Source: Bacillota bacterium
GTDB lineage: Bacteria; Bacillota_I; Bacilli_A; RF39; UBA660
Length of the DNA stretch: 58,286 nt
Assembly (NCBI GenBank): GCA_015059155.1
Contig: SVAX01000004.1
Location: 1 to 58,286, forward strand
Reading direction: 5' to 3'
The position numbers were made by a program, and so were the translations under genes. Shown one piece after another: positions 33,189 through 41,311 of this stretch. Below the pieces are notes generated by a model that was given only the letters and a program-made list of their open reading frames with translations, was not told where the DNA came from and did no database searches. Position 1 is the first letter of the stretch. Each line of letters starts with the position of its first letter.

Positions 33189-34053
33189 AAAAAAGGCTTT
33201 AGGTAGAGGTTTAGAACAATTATTCAATAATGAGAATTTAGATTTAAATAGTTTTGAAAAAACAGTTTATGAAACAGCAACAAATGAAGAAATAATTGAT
33301 ATAAAATTAAGTGATTTAAGAGCAAACCCTTATCAACCTCGTAAAGTTTTTAATGATGAAGCATTAAATGATTTAGCTGAATCAATTAAAGAGCACGGTG
33401 TTTTTCAACCAATCATAGTTAAAAAAAGTATAAAAGGTTATGAAATAATAGCAGGAGAAAGAAGAGTTAGAGCTTCTCGTATGGCAGGACTTGAAAAAAT
33501 TCCAGCAATTATTCGTAATTTAAATGATGAGCAAATGATGGAAATAGCTTTACTTGAAAATTTGCAAAGAGAAAATTTAAGTGCAATTGAAGAAGCTGTT
33601 GCTTACAAATCAATGATTGAAAAACTTTCTTTAACTCAAGAGGAATTATCTAAAAAAGTAGGTAAGAGTAGAAGTCATATTACAAATATTTTAGGCTTAC
33701 TTAGACTTCCAAAAGAAGTTCAAGAAATGGTAGCTCATAATCAAATAAGTATGGGGCATGCTCGTGTTTTAAGTAAATTGGAAGATGATCAAAAAATAAT
33801 TAGTATGGCTCATGAGATAATTGAAAGAAAAATACCTGTACGAGATCTTGAGCAAGAAGCAGAAACAAAAGAAAAGAAAGTAAAAATAGAAAGACATTCT
33901 AGATCAATTAATAATGATTTTAAGTATGTTGAAGAATTATTAAGAGAAAAATTAGATACTAAAGTAAGAATAAAAGATAAAAAAATTGAAATAGCATTCA
34001 CAAACGTTGCGGATTTAAATAGAATACTAGAAGTTTTAAATATAAGAGAATAA
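33178..34053 (+). CDS. spo0J: Chromosome-partition protein ParB/Spo0J
   Basis: 291 residues. ParB nuclease-fold CTPase part with NPYQPRK, and GERRVRASRMAG; LLENLQRENLSAIEEA; HTH with SRSHITNILGLLRLP; C-terminal dimer region. AGAGGTGATTG precedes ATG 33178; an ATG 9 nt earlier is in frame but too near the site. No 16-bp parS (TGTTTCACGTGAAACA) was noticed in the window. Downstream synteny matches Bacillus near oriC. Confidence 0.95.
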   Translation: METKKKALGRGLEQLFNNENLDLNSFEKTVYETATNEEIIDIKLSDLRANPYQPRKVFNDEALNDLAESIKEHGVFQPIIVKKSIKGYEIIAGERRVRASRMAGLEKIPAIIRNLNDEQMMEIALLENLQRENLSAIEEAVAYKSMIEKLSLTQEELSKKVGKSRSHITNILGLLRLPKEVQEMVAHNQISMGHARVLSKLEDDQKIISMAHEIIERKIPVRDLEQEAETKEKKVKIERHSRSINNDFKYVEELLREKLDTKVRIKDKKIEIAFTNVADLNRILEVLNIRE

Positions 34054-34054
34054 T

Positions 34055-34849
34055 ATGGAATTTATAACAAGACATATATTGAAAACAGAGATAATAGCTC
34101 CTGTAATTATTCTTCTAGTATCTATTTTTCTATGTTCTATTTCAAAAAAAATTGTATATAGAATATTTAAATTTAATACAGCTAAATTAAATGAAGGTAA
34201 GAAAAAATCTATTGCGAATTTGATAAATAATATTATTAAAGCTATTATATTTACAATAGCTGTAATGACAATTTTAGAAATTTATGGTATAGATACAAAA
34301 TCTTTAGTTGCATCATTAGGAGTGGTAAGTTTAGTAGCTGGACTTGCACTACAAGATTTATTGAAAGATTTTATAGTAGGTATATCTATATTGCTTGAAG
34401 GACAATATTCTATTGGAGATTGTATAAGTATTAATGGATTTAAGGGTGAAGTTCTTCCTTCTAATCTAAGAACTACAAAATTAAAGGCTTATACAGGTGA
34501 AATAAAATACATATCTAATAGAAATATAACAGAGATTATAAATTATAGTACTGATAGCGCTAATCTAATTATTGATGTATCTGTTGCTTATGAATCTGAT
34601 ATAGATAAAGTAAAGAATGTATTGGATAGTTTATGTGAAAGATTAAAAGAAGAATATAAATTAAAAGATATATCTTGTTTGGGTGTTCAAGCATTAGAAG
34701 ATAGTTCAATTAATTTTAGATTAGTTGTTTCAACTGTATATTCCGATCAATTTGCACTAGATAGAGCTATAAAAAAAGAAATTGTAAAAGAATTTAACAA
34801 AAATAAAATTACAATTCCTTATAATCAGGTGGTGGTACATAATGGATAA
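34055..34849 (+). CDS. Small mechanosensitive channel, MscS family
   Basis: 264 residues, three membrane segments (about 12-32, 57-80, 87-105), the pore helix with ASLGVVSLVAGLALQDLLKDF, then the beta domain (IGDCISINGFKGEV) and alpha-beta C-terminal part. Opens on membrane tension. One nt after the spo0J stop, so co-transcribed. In Bacillus the same position holds a MscS homologue. Confidence 0.92.
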   Translation: MEFITRHILKTEIIAPVIILLVSIFLCSISKKIVYRIFKFNTAKLNEGKKKSIANLINNIIKAIIFTIAVMTILEIYGIDTKSLVASLGVVSLVAGLALQDLLKDFIVGISILLEGQYSIGDCISINGFKGEVLPSNLRTTKLKAYTGEIKYISNRNITEIINYSTDSANLIIDVSVAYESDIDKVKNVLDSLCERLKEEYKLKDISCLGVQALEDSSINFRLVVSTVYSDQFALDRAIKKEIVKEFNKNKITIPYNQVVVHNG

Positions 34850-35027
34850 AGAATATAAATTAGGTAGTATTGTAACTATGAAAAAAGATCATCCTTGTGG
34901 ATTTAATGAATGGGAAGTAACTCGTTTAGGCGCAGACATAAAGATTAAATGCACAAATTGTGGGAGATCAATTATGCTACCAAGAATAGATTTTAATAAA
35001 AAATTAAAAAAAATAGTAAGTTATTAG
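34842..35027 (+). CDS. DUF951 family protein
   Basis: 61 residues, overlapping the mscS end by 8 nt. The DUF951 signature GSIVTMKKDHPCGFNEWEV and CTNCGRSIMLPR are complete (a single Cys plus CxxC). Often adjacent to spo0J and ychF in Firmicutes; binds nucleic acid or metal by guess. GGTGGT precedes the ATG. Confidence 0.9.
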   Translation: MDKEYKLGSIVTMKKDHPCGFNEWEVTRLGADIKIKCTNCGRSIMLPRIDFNKKLKKIVSY

Positions 35028-35036
35028 GAGGAATTT

Positions 35037-36524
35037 GTGAAAAGAAAAAGAAGGTCGATGGGACCTGTTGTAGAAATAATTCTTCTAGCTGTTATTGTAT
35101 CTTTTATTTGTCTATTATTTAGTTTGATAGGCTTTAGCGGATATATCACAGAAGGAGGGACATTTGAAACGACCTTAGTCGTTGTAAATAATTTCTTCAG
35201 TACAGCGGGAATAAAACATATACTAAATAATTCTTTGGTTAATTTTCAAACTTTAGAACCGTTAGTATTAGTAATATTGTCTTTAATAGCAGTTTCAATA
35301 TTAGAAGCAAGTGGGCTTTTGAAACAAATATTTTTACCATTAAAGAAAATAAAGCCTATATATGTAACAACGATTGTTATGTTTGTAGGTATAATATCTA
35401 CAATAATAGGAGATTATAGTTATGCACTTTTATTTCCTTTAGCAGGTATTTTATATAAATATATAGGTAGAAGTTCAAGTTTAGGTGTACTTACTATGTT
35501 TATAGCTATTACAATAGGTTATGGAACAGGAATAATATACAATCATCAAATGTATGAATTAGGTGATATAACAGAACTTGCCACACAAAGTATAATAAAT
35601 GAATACAACTATGAATTATTATCTAACATATTTTTACTTATTGTATCTACTATAATTTTAACTATAGCAGGAACAATAGTGTTAGAAAAATTTTCTAAGA
35701 AATATACAAGGAATGAAGAAACAGATAACTTAAATGTATCAAAAAAAGCATCACGAGCAACATTAATTACATTTATAATTTTAGCTATTTTATTCATTTA
35801 TTGTTTAATTCCTGGATTACCAAAGTCAGGATTATTGTTAGATAAAACGCAACCAACTTATATAGGTAAATTATTTGGTGGAAAATCTCCACTTAATCAA
35901 GGATTTATGTTTTTAATAATAGGAATACTTATGGTATGTGGATTTGTTTATGGTACAGTATCTAGAAATATTAAAAATAGTGATGATTATAGTAAAGCTT
36001 TAACTAAAACATTTGAAGGTACAGGATATATATTTGTGTTATTATTCTTTATGTCCATATTATATGAAATAATAGATTGGACAAATTTTTCAACAGTTAT
36101 TTCAACAAACATAATAGATTTTATAGGATCTACCAATATATCAGGAGTATTATTAGTAATACTTGCATTCTTATCTATAATAATAATATCAATATTTATA
36201 CCGGGAACAATGGCTAAATGGGAGTTAATTGCCCCTATATATGTGCCATTACTTATGAGAGCAAATATTGCGCCATCATTCACGCAAACAATATTTTTAG
36301 CTGCTGATTCAGTCGGAAAATTATTCTCACCGATATATATATATTTAATAGTAGCTATTGGATTTATGTATAAGTATGATAAAGATTCTAATAAGAGTAT
36401 AATAGGTACAATGAAAAAGATTATGCCTATAATATTAATATTAGGTTTAGTTTGGTTAGTTATAATAGTAGGTTGGTATTTAATTGGACTTCCAATAGGT
36501 ATAAATTCCAATATAACGTTATAA
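35037..36524 (+). CDS. AbgT-family transporter
   Basis: 495 residues from a GTG with AGGAGGAAT upstream. About eleven membrane segments; IIGDYSYALLFPLAGILYKY and TMFIAITIGYGTGIIYNH match the AbgT scaffold, and the C-terminal IPGTMAKWELIAPIYVPLLM resembles the second hairpin. Characterised AbgT members move p-aminobenzoyl-glutamate or export sulfonamide drugs. Substrate here unknown. Inserted between DUF951 and ychF relative to the Bacillus order. Confidence 0.85.
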   Translation: MKRKRRSMGPVVEIILLAVIVSFICLLFSLIGFSGYITEGGTFETTLVVVNNFFSTAGIKHILNNSLVNFQTLEPLVLVILSLIAVSILEASGLLKQIFLPLKKIKPIYVTTIVMFVGIISTIIGDYSYALLFPLAGILYKYIGRSSSLGVLTMFIAITIGYGTGIIYNHQMYELGDITELATQSIINEYNYELLSNIFLLIVSTIILTIAGTIVLEKFSKKYTRNEETDNLNVSKKASRATLITFIILAILFIYCLIPGLPKSGLLLDKTQPTYIGKLFGGKSPLNQGFMFLIIGILMVCGFVYGTVSRNIKNSDDYSKALTKTFEGTGYIFVLLFFMSILYEIIDWTNFSTVISTNIIDFIGSTNISGVLLVILAFLSIIIISIFIPGTMAKWELIAPIYVPLLMRANIAPSFTQTIFLAADSVGKLFSPIYIYLIVAIGFMYKYDKDSNKSIIGTMKKIMPIILILGLVWLVIIVGWYLIGLPIGINSNITL

Positions 36525-36539
36525 TTTTACACATATTTA

Positions 36540-36567
36540 CACATTCTGGGAAATATTTCCCAGAATT
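36540..36567 (+). terminator. Intrinsic terminator
   Basis: ATTCTGGGAAA then TTTCCCAGAAT with a two- to four-base loop, then TTTT. Confidence 0.8.
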
Positions 36568-36580
36568 TTTATTTAAGTAA

Positions 36581-36609
36581 TTGACCGCTTTTCAATACTC
36601 ATTTATAAT
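36581..36609 (+). promoter_or_regulatory. Near-consensus promoter of a short RNA
   Basis: TTGACC (36581-36586), 17 nt, TATAAT (36604-36609). The next terminator is about 75 nt away and the next gene 150 nt away. Confidence 0.85.
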
Positions 36610-36615
36610 AAAGTT

Positions 36616-36708
36616 GTAATGTCAATAATAGAGATTACGAATGAGTAGTTCTATTTAAGAATGAAGGGGACATTAATTGAAATATCACTTTAGTAGGTGA
36701 TATTTTTA
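36616..36708 (+). ncRNA. Candidate small RNA or attenuated leader before ychF
   Basis: From the predicted start to a T-tailed hairpin (AATATCAC 36681-36688 with GTGATATT 36697-36704) is about 92 nt. The 5' part forms GTAAT-g-TC (36616-36623) with GA-g-ATTAC (36631-36638). GAAGGGGACA (36660-36671) is single-stranded in this fold. No open frame of note. Either a free RNA or a riboswitch-like leader of ychF. Confidence 0.55.
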
Positions 36709-36758
36709 TTGTATTTTAACCTAATTTATAGTAAACTATTAAAAGAAGAGGTGATCTT

Positions 36759-37859
36759 ATGAGTTTAACAGCAGGTATCGTAGGTCTTCCTAACGTAGGG
36801 AAAAGTACATTATTTAATGCAATAACAAAGAAAAACATTTTAGCTGCTAATTATCCATTCGCAACAATAGATCCAAATGTAGGAGTAGTAGTAGTACCTG
36901 ACGAAAGATTAGATTTTTTAAATAATTTATATAAGCCAAAAAGTTTAGTGCCAACTACATTTGAATTTACTGATATAGCAGGTTTAGTTAAAGGAGCTTC
37001 TAATGGTGAAGGTTTAGGTAATAAGTTTTTGTCACATATAAGAGAAGTAGATGCAATATGTGAGGTAGTTAGATGTTTTGAAAATAATGATATAATACAC
37101 GTAGAAAATGAAGTAGATCCAATAAGAGACATAGAAATAATAGAAGTAGAATTAATACTTGCAGATCTTGAAGTGGTGGAAAATAGATTTAACAAAATAG
37201 GTAAGAAAGCATCACTTTCTAAAGACAAAGAAGTACAAAAAGAAGCTGCAATACTTACTAAATTAAAAGAAGCTCTAGAACAAAATATTCCGATAAGAAG
37301 AATAGAGCTAACTGATGATGAAAAATTATATATAAAACCATTTAATTTACTTACAAGCAAACCAATTATATATGTAGCTAACGTTTCAGAAGACGATCTT
37401 CTTTTAGGAAGTAATAAATATGTAGAAACTGTTAGAGAATACGCTAAAAAAGATAGTGCTGAAGTAGTTGTAATATGCGCTAAAGTAGAATCAGAGCTTT
37501 GTGATATGACGAATGAAGAAAAAAATGAATTTTTAAACGAATTAGGTGTAAGTGAAAGTGGAATAGATGAATTAATAAAATCATCATACACATTACTTGG
37601 ACTTAAAACATTCTTTACTGCAGGAGAAGATGAATGTAGGGCTTGGACATTTAAAAAAGGCATGAAAGCACCTCAATGTGCAGGAATTATACATACTGAT
37701 TTTGAGAGGGGATTCATAAAAGCAGAAATAATGAGTTATGAAGATTTAAAGAAACATGGTAGTGAAAAGTCAGTTAAAGAAGCAGGCCGAATGAGACTTG
37801 AAGGAAAAGAATATATAATGCAAGATGGAGATATTTGTTATTTTAGATTTAATGTATAA
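36759..37859 (+). CDS. ychF: Ribosome-associated ATPase YchF/EngD (Obg family)
   Basis: 366 residues. P-loop GLPNVGKSTLFNAIT, switch region NYPFATIDPNVG, DIAGLVKGASNGEGLGN, and the NVSEDD motif; C-terminal TGS domain (CRAWTFKKGMKAPQCAGIIH). YchF prefers ATP over GTP. GAGGTGAT precedes the ATG. Followed within 11 nt by the DUF4352 gene. Confidence 0.97.
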   Translation: MSLTAGIVGLPNVGKSTLFNAITKKNILAANYPFATIDPNVGVVVVPDERLDFLNNLYKPKSLVPTTFEFTDIAGLVKGASNGEGLGNKFLSHIREVDAICEVVRCFENNDIIHVENEVDPIRDIEIIEVELILADLEVVENRFNKIGKKASLSKDKEVQKEAAILTKLKEALEQNIPIRRIELTDDEKLYIKPFNLLTSKPIIYVANVSEDDLLLGSNKYVETVREYAKKDSAEVVVICAKVESELCDMTNEEKNEFLNELGVSESGIDELIKSSYTLLGLKTFFTAGEDECRAWTFKKGMKAPQCAGIIHTDFERGFIKAEIMSYEDLKKHGSEKSVKEAGRMRLEGKEYIMQDGDICYFRFNV

Positions 37860-37870
37860 GGAGTTTTTAT

Positions 37871-38569
37871 ATGAAATTTTTTTGCGAATATTGTGGAAAT
37901 AGAATTGATGCTAATGTAGATGATAAATGCCCAGGTTGTGGAGCATCTTATAAAAAGAATAAAACATTTATTGAATTAGAAAAAGAAAAGAAAGAAGAAA
38001 AAAGATTGTTTAAAGAATATAGTCATAGGATATTTAATCATTCTTTAAATGCCATGAAATTTTCTAGATGGTTTTTATTAATTCCAATAATAGTTTTTAT
38101 AATTATTATAATAATAGCAATTTCAGTTACTTCAAATAGTTTTAAAGAAGAAAAAAGATTAAATAATGTAGAAGAATTTTTTGACAATTTAGATAATAAT
38201 CAGGATACTCAACAAGATATTGTTGTTAAATTAGACGAATTTGCTGAAACTAAAGACTATAAAGTAAAGGTAACCAAATATGAGGTAGAAAAAGATATCT
38301 TTAATCGTTTGGAAGATGGATACGAATATGTAAAATTTTATTTGTTGGTAGAAAATTTAACAAATGATCGATTAACTAAGGAAGATGTTAATTGCATTGT
38401 TGATGGTATTGCCCAAACAAATGAATTTTCATCAGGATATTCAGATTTACCTATGTTTATTAATAAAGGTTTAACAGTTAAAGGAACAGCCACATTTGAA
38501 GTTCCTAAAGATGCTACTAGTTATGATATAAAATATGGAGATTATGTAACAATACACATAGAAAAATAA
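37871..38569 (+). CDS. Zinc-ribbon membrane protein with DUF4352-like domain
   Basis: 232 residues: zinc ribbon (CEYCGN then CPGCGA) at 4-25, a charged helix, one membrane segment (about 72-93), and a beta domain of about 115 residues resembling DUF4352 (FAETKDYKVKVTKYEV to AKDATSYDIKYG-like end), found in exported telomere-like Ig folds. AAGGAG precedes the ATG. Function unknown. Confidence 0.78.
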   Translation: MKFFCEYCGNRIDANVDDKCPGCGASYKKNKTFIELEKEKKEEKRLFKEYSHRIFNHSLNAMKFSRWFLLIPIIVFIIIIIIAISVTSNSFKEEKRLNNVEEFFDNLDNNQDTQQDIVVKLDEFAETKDYKVKVTKYEVEKDIFNRLEDGYEYVKFYLLVENLTNDRLTKEDVNCIVDGIAQTNEFSSGYSDLPMFINKGLTVKGTATFEVPKDATSYDIKYGDYVTIHIEK

Positions 38570-38597
38570 AAAAATGACTTTTAACAAGTCATTTTTT
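38570..38597. terminator. Bidirectional terminator
   Basis: AAAATGACTT (38571-38580), loop TTAAC, AAGTCATTTT (38586-38595); T runs on both strands. Minus-gene stop is in the loop. Confidence 0.85.
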
Positions 38598-38829
38598 GTT
38601 TATATTCAACAATATCTTCTATAGAACAATTTAAATAATCACATATCCTAGCTAAAACAAATATATCTATTTTAACTAACTCTCCAGTAATTAATCTTTT
38701 AATAACTTTAAAATCTGTATTGGTATCTCTTGAAATTTTATTAATACTTATATTTTTATCCTTTAATATATTGTTTAATTTAAATAAGTAAATACCATTT
38801 TCGATTTTTACTTTTGTAATACTGCTCAT
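38581..38829 (-). CDS. Small HTH regulator
   Basis: 82 residues, one XRE-like HTH (SINKISRDTNTDFKVIKRLI, then ARICDYLNCSIEDIVEYK), of the short HTH_26 kind. AGGTAAC precedes the ATG. It is transcribed away from rpsF; the 280-nt gap between them holds the rpsF promoter plus repeats of ATTTAGTGTTGATACTAAAT type that could be its site. Confidence 0.8.
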   Translation of the reverse strand: MSSITKVKIENGIYLFKLNNILKDKNISINKISRDTNTDFKVIKRLITGELVKIDIFVLARICDYLNCSIEDIVEYKQKMTC

Positions 38830-39017
38830 AAGTTACCTCCACAATATTATTTTAACGTCAATAGTGGACAAATAACTACTGGTTTAATAACCAATAATAT
38901 ATTAAGCAGTTTTAATATTTAGTGTTGATACTAAATCTATAATAAATAGAAAACATAATATTTATCAATAATATTTAATGCAAAAAATAAATTTTAAAAA
39001 ATATAATTAAAATAAGG

Positions 39018-39046
39018 TTTACAAAGTATAAAAAGTTTGTTATAAT
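39018..39046 (+). promoter_or_regulatory. rpsF operon promoter
   Basis: TTTACA (39018-39023), 17 nt, TATAAT (39041-39046). Confidence 0.9.
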
Positions 39047-39050
39047 CTTA

Positions 39051-39104
39051 AGCGAGTGAAGAAATTTACTCCTTGCTCGAAAGAGCCAAAGACCATAAGG
39101 AGGT
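39051..39104 (+). promoter_or_regulatory. Candidate r-protein leader before rpsF
   Basis: About 55 nt from the transcript start to the ribosome site AAGGAGG, with competing short helices: GAGT 39054-39057 with ACTC 39068-39071, or CGAG 39053-39056 with CTCG 39076-39079. Firmicute rpsF leaders often bind S6:S18; this would be the position for it. Confidence 0.4.
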
Positions 39105-39110
39105 GTAAGA

Positions 39111-39413
39111 ATGAGAAATTATGAAATTATGTTTGTTGTAAGACCTACATTAGGAGAAGATGAAATAAAAAAAGTTGCATCTAACTTCCAAAAAACATTA
39201 GAAACTAATGGAGCTAAAGTTACAGGCGTTGACGCTTGGGGACAAAAATCATTAGCTTACGAAATCAAAGTAGGAAGCAATACTTACAAAAGCGGATATT
39301 ACTTCGTAGTTACATTAGAAGCTGGTGACGACAAAGCTATTAAAGAATTTGATCGTTTAGCTTTAATTAGTGGCGATATTATAAGACATATAATTATCAA
39401 TAAGGAAGACTAA
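39111..39413 (+). CDS. rpsF: 30S ribosomal protein S6
   Basis: 100 residues. Start NYEIMFVVRPTLGEDEIKK and WGQKSLAYEIK region are typical; ends GDIIRHIIINKED. First gene of the rpsF-ssb-rpsR operon. Confidence 0.97.
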   Translation: MRNYEIMFVVRPTLGEDEIKKVASNFQKTLETNGAKVTGVDAWGQKSLAYEIKVGSNTYKSGYYFVVTLEAGDDKAIKEFDRLALISGDIIRHIIINKED

Positions 39414-39424
39414 GAGGTGAATCT

Positions 39425-39883
39425 ATGAATAAAGTAGTATTAGTAGGAAGATTAACTGCTAAACCAGAATTACGTTATACACCACAAAATACAGCATACA
39501 CAAGATTTAGTGTTGCAGTAAATAGAAATTTTACAAACGCTGATGGAAAAAGAGATGCTGATTTTATAAATGTAGTTGCATGGCGTAAACAAGCAGAAAC
39601 AATATCAAAGTATTTTGATAAAGGAAATTTAATTGCCCTAGAGGGTAGATTACAAACTGGAAGTTACGATGACAAAGATGGAAACAAAAGATATACTGTT
39701 GATGTTGCGTTAGATAATTTTGAATTTGTTGAAAGTAAAGCATCAAGGGAACAATCAAGTTTAAATAATTCAACTCCATATGATTATCAAGACAGTAACA
39801 TTGCTCCAGAAGTAAATGTAGAAAATGATCCATTTGCTGAATTTGGAGATAGCGTTTCTATAGATGATAACTTCCTAGAATAA
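39425..39883 (+). CDS. ssb: Single-stranded DNA-binding protein
   Basis: 152 residues with the OB fold at 1-105 (NKVVLVGRLTAKPELRYTPQ; DADFINVVAWRKQAE; IALEGRLQTGSYDDKDG). After a linker the tail ends in SIDDNFLE. Classical SSB tails end in Asp-rich DDxxPF used to bind replication and repair proteins; here the acidic patch is present but the final Pro-Phe is not. GAGGTGAAT precedes the ATG. Confidence 0.95.
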   Translation: MNKVVLVGRLTAKPELRYTPQNTAYTRFSVAVNRNFTNADGKRDADFINVVAWRKQAETISKYFDKGNLIALEGRLQTGSYDDKDGNKRYTVDVALDNFEFVESKASREQSSLNNSTPYDYQDSNIAPEVNVENDPFAEFGDSVSIDDNFLE

Positions 39884-39898
39884 TAGGAGGAATAATAA

Positions 39899-40117
39899 AT
39901 GGCAGAGTTTTATAGAAAAAAGAAAAAAATTTGTCAAATGTGTGCTGGTAAAGATGTAGATTATAAAAATATTGAAGTAATCAAAAAATATGTAAGTGCA
40001 GACAAAGGCAAAATTTTACCAAGAAGAATTACAGGTGCATGTGCTAAACATCAAAGACATATAGCTTCTCAAGTTAAATATGCTAGACATATGGCACTTA
40101 TACCATTCGTTAAATAA
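39899..40117 (+). CDS. rpsR: 30S ribosomal protein S18, zinc-binding form
   Basis: 72 residues. KKKICQMC and GACAKHQRH give the Cys/Cys-Cys/His ligands of the zinc-binding form. TAGGAGGAAT precedes the ATG. Last gene before a terminator. Confidence 0.97.
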   Translation: MAEFYRKKKKICQMCAGKDVDYKNIEVIKKYVSADKGKILPRRITGACAKHQRHIASQVKYARHMALIPFVK

Positions 40118-40144
40118 GATAGTTGTAAAACTATCTTTTTTTGT
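40116..40144 (+). terminator. Intrinsic terminator after rpsR
   Basis: AAGATAGTT (40116-40124), loop GTAA, AACTATCTT (40129-40137), T run. Confidence 0.9.
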
Positions 40145-40153
40145 TAGTGTGAT

Positions 40154-40182
40154 TTGACAAAAGTAAAATTAAATGATAGTAT
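40154..40182 (+). promoter_or_regulatory. rpoD promoter
   Basis: TTGACA (40154-40159), 17 nt, TAGTAT (40177-40182). Confidence 0.75.
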
Positions 40183-40206
40183 AGACAAACAAATGAGGTG
40201 GGTACC

Positions 40207-41223
40207 ATGGATATAGATGTTTTATTAAATAAAATTAATATAAGCAATCAAAAGATAGAGATGAGTGAAATAGCCAAATTAAATTTAACAGATGAAGAGT
40301 TTGATAATTTAATAGAGGTGTTGGAAAATAAAGGTATTACCATAGAAGAAATTGAAGATTTAGATGATTATCAAACAAATGACGATACAATGAAACAATA
40401 CATGAGAGAAGTTAAGAAAATACCTTTATTAACTCCGGAACAAGTAATTGATATCTATGAACGTATTAAAAAAGGAGATATAGAAGCAAAAAAACTTTTA
40501 ATAGTTTCAAATCTTAAATTAGTTGTAAGTGTAGCTGTAAAATATTTAAATAGAGGTATTCCTATCGAGGATTTAGTTCAAGAGGGAAATATAGGACTTA
40601 TAAAAGCTATAGATAAATTTGATGTTACTAAGGGATTTAAGTTTTCAACGTATGCTACTTGGTGGATTAGACAAGCAATAACACGTGCAATTGCGGATAA
40701 ATCCCGTTTGATTCGTATTCCTGTTCATGCTAATGAAGTAATGAATAAAATTAAATCATTTGAAGCACAATTTAGATTAGAAATAGGAGAAAAACCTTCA
40801 TATAATGAAATTGCCTCTGCATTAGGTTATACAGAAGAACAAATAAGTAAATATAAAAGAGGTTTCCAAGATATAATTAGTTTAGAGACTCCTGTAGGAG
40901 AAGATAAAGAGAGTTTTTTAGAGGAATTTATAGCAACTGATGAAAATTTGCAAGAACAAATAGTAGATAAAATGAATTTTGAACAAATATTTAAAATAAT
41001 ACAAGATAAGTTAACTCCAAAAGAAGTAAACGTTCTAATTTATAGATTTGGTTTAGTTGACGGTGTAGAAAAAACTTTAAAAGAAATAGGGGATTCTTTA
41101 GGAGTATCAAGAGAAAGAGTTAGACAAATAGAAGCAAGAGCATTAAAAAAGATAAGAAATCATGTAAAAAAAATTTTTGAAAAAGCTGATTTTGATAATA
41201 AGGAATTTTATTATAGAAGATAA
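40207..41223 (+). CDS. rpoD: Principal sigma factor RpoD/SigA
   Basis: 338 residues. Region 1.2 with DTMKQYMREVKKIPLL, region 2 with YLNRGIPIEDLVQEGNIGL and FSTYATWWIRQAITRAI, region 3, and region 4 HTH with SRERVRQIEARALKKIR. A group 1 sigma factor; the N-terminal part is short. GAGGTGGG precedes ATG 40207; a GTG 9 nt earlier is in frame and overlaps the ribosome site. No dnaG upstream, unlike the usual Bacillus order. Confidence 0.95.
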   Translation: MDIDVLLNKINISNQKIEMSEIAKLNLTDEEFDNLIEVLENKGITIEEIEDLDDYQTNDDTMKQYMREVKKIPLLTPEQVIDIYERIKKGDIEAKKLLIVSNLKLVVSVAVKYLNRGIPIEDLVQEGNIGLIKAIDKFDVTKGFKFSTYATWWIRQAITRAIADKSRLIRIPVHANEVMNKIKSFEAQFRLEIGEKPSYNEIASALGYTEEQISKYKRGFQDIISLETPVGEDKESFLEEFIATDENLQEQIVDKMNFEQIFKIIQDKLTPKEVNVLIYRFGLVDGVEKTLKEIGDSLGVSRERVRQIEARALKKIRNHVKKIFEKADFDNKEFYYRR

Positions 41224-41230
41224 AATAATA

Positions 41231-41268
41231 TAAACCCTGTTTCAATATATAGAAACAGGGTTTATTAT
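41231..41268. terminator. Bidirectional terminator after rpoD
   Basis: TAAACCCTGTTTC (41231-41243), loop AATATATA, GAAACAGGGTTTA (41252-41264). 13 bp perfect. Confidence 0.85.
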
Positions 41269-41311
41269 TGTTTATATATTAATATTTTGATTAAACTATC
41301 ATAAATAAAAA

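Noticed and set aside
32301..34053. parS site near soj-spo0J
   Set aside because: No sequence close to TGTTTCACGTGAAACA was noticed.
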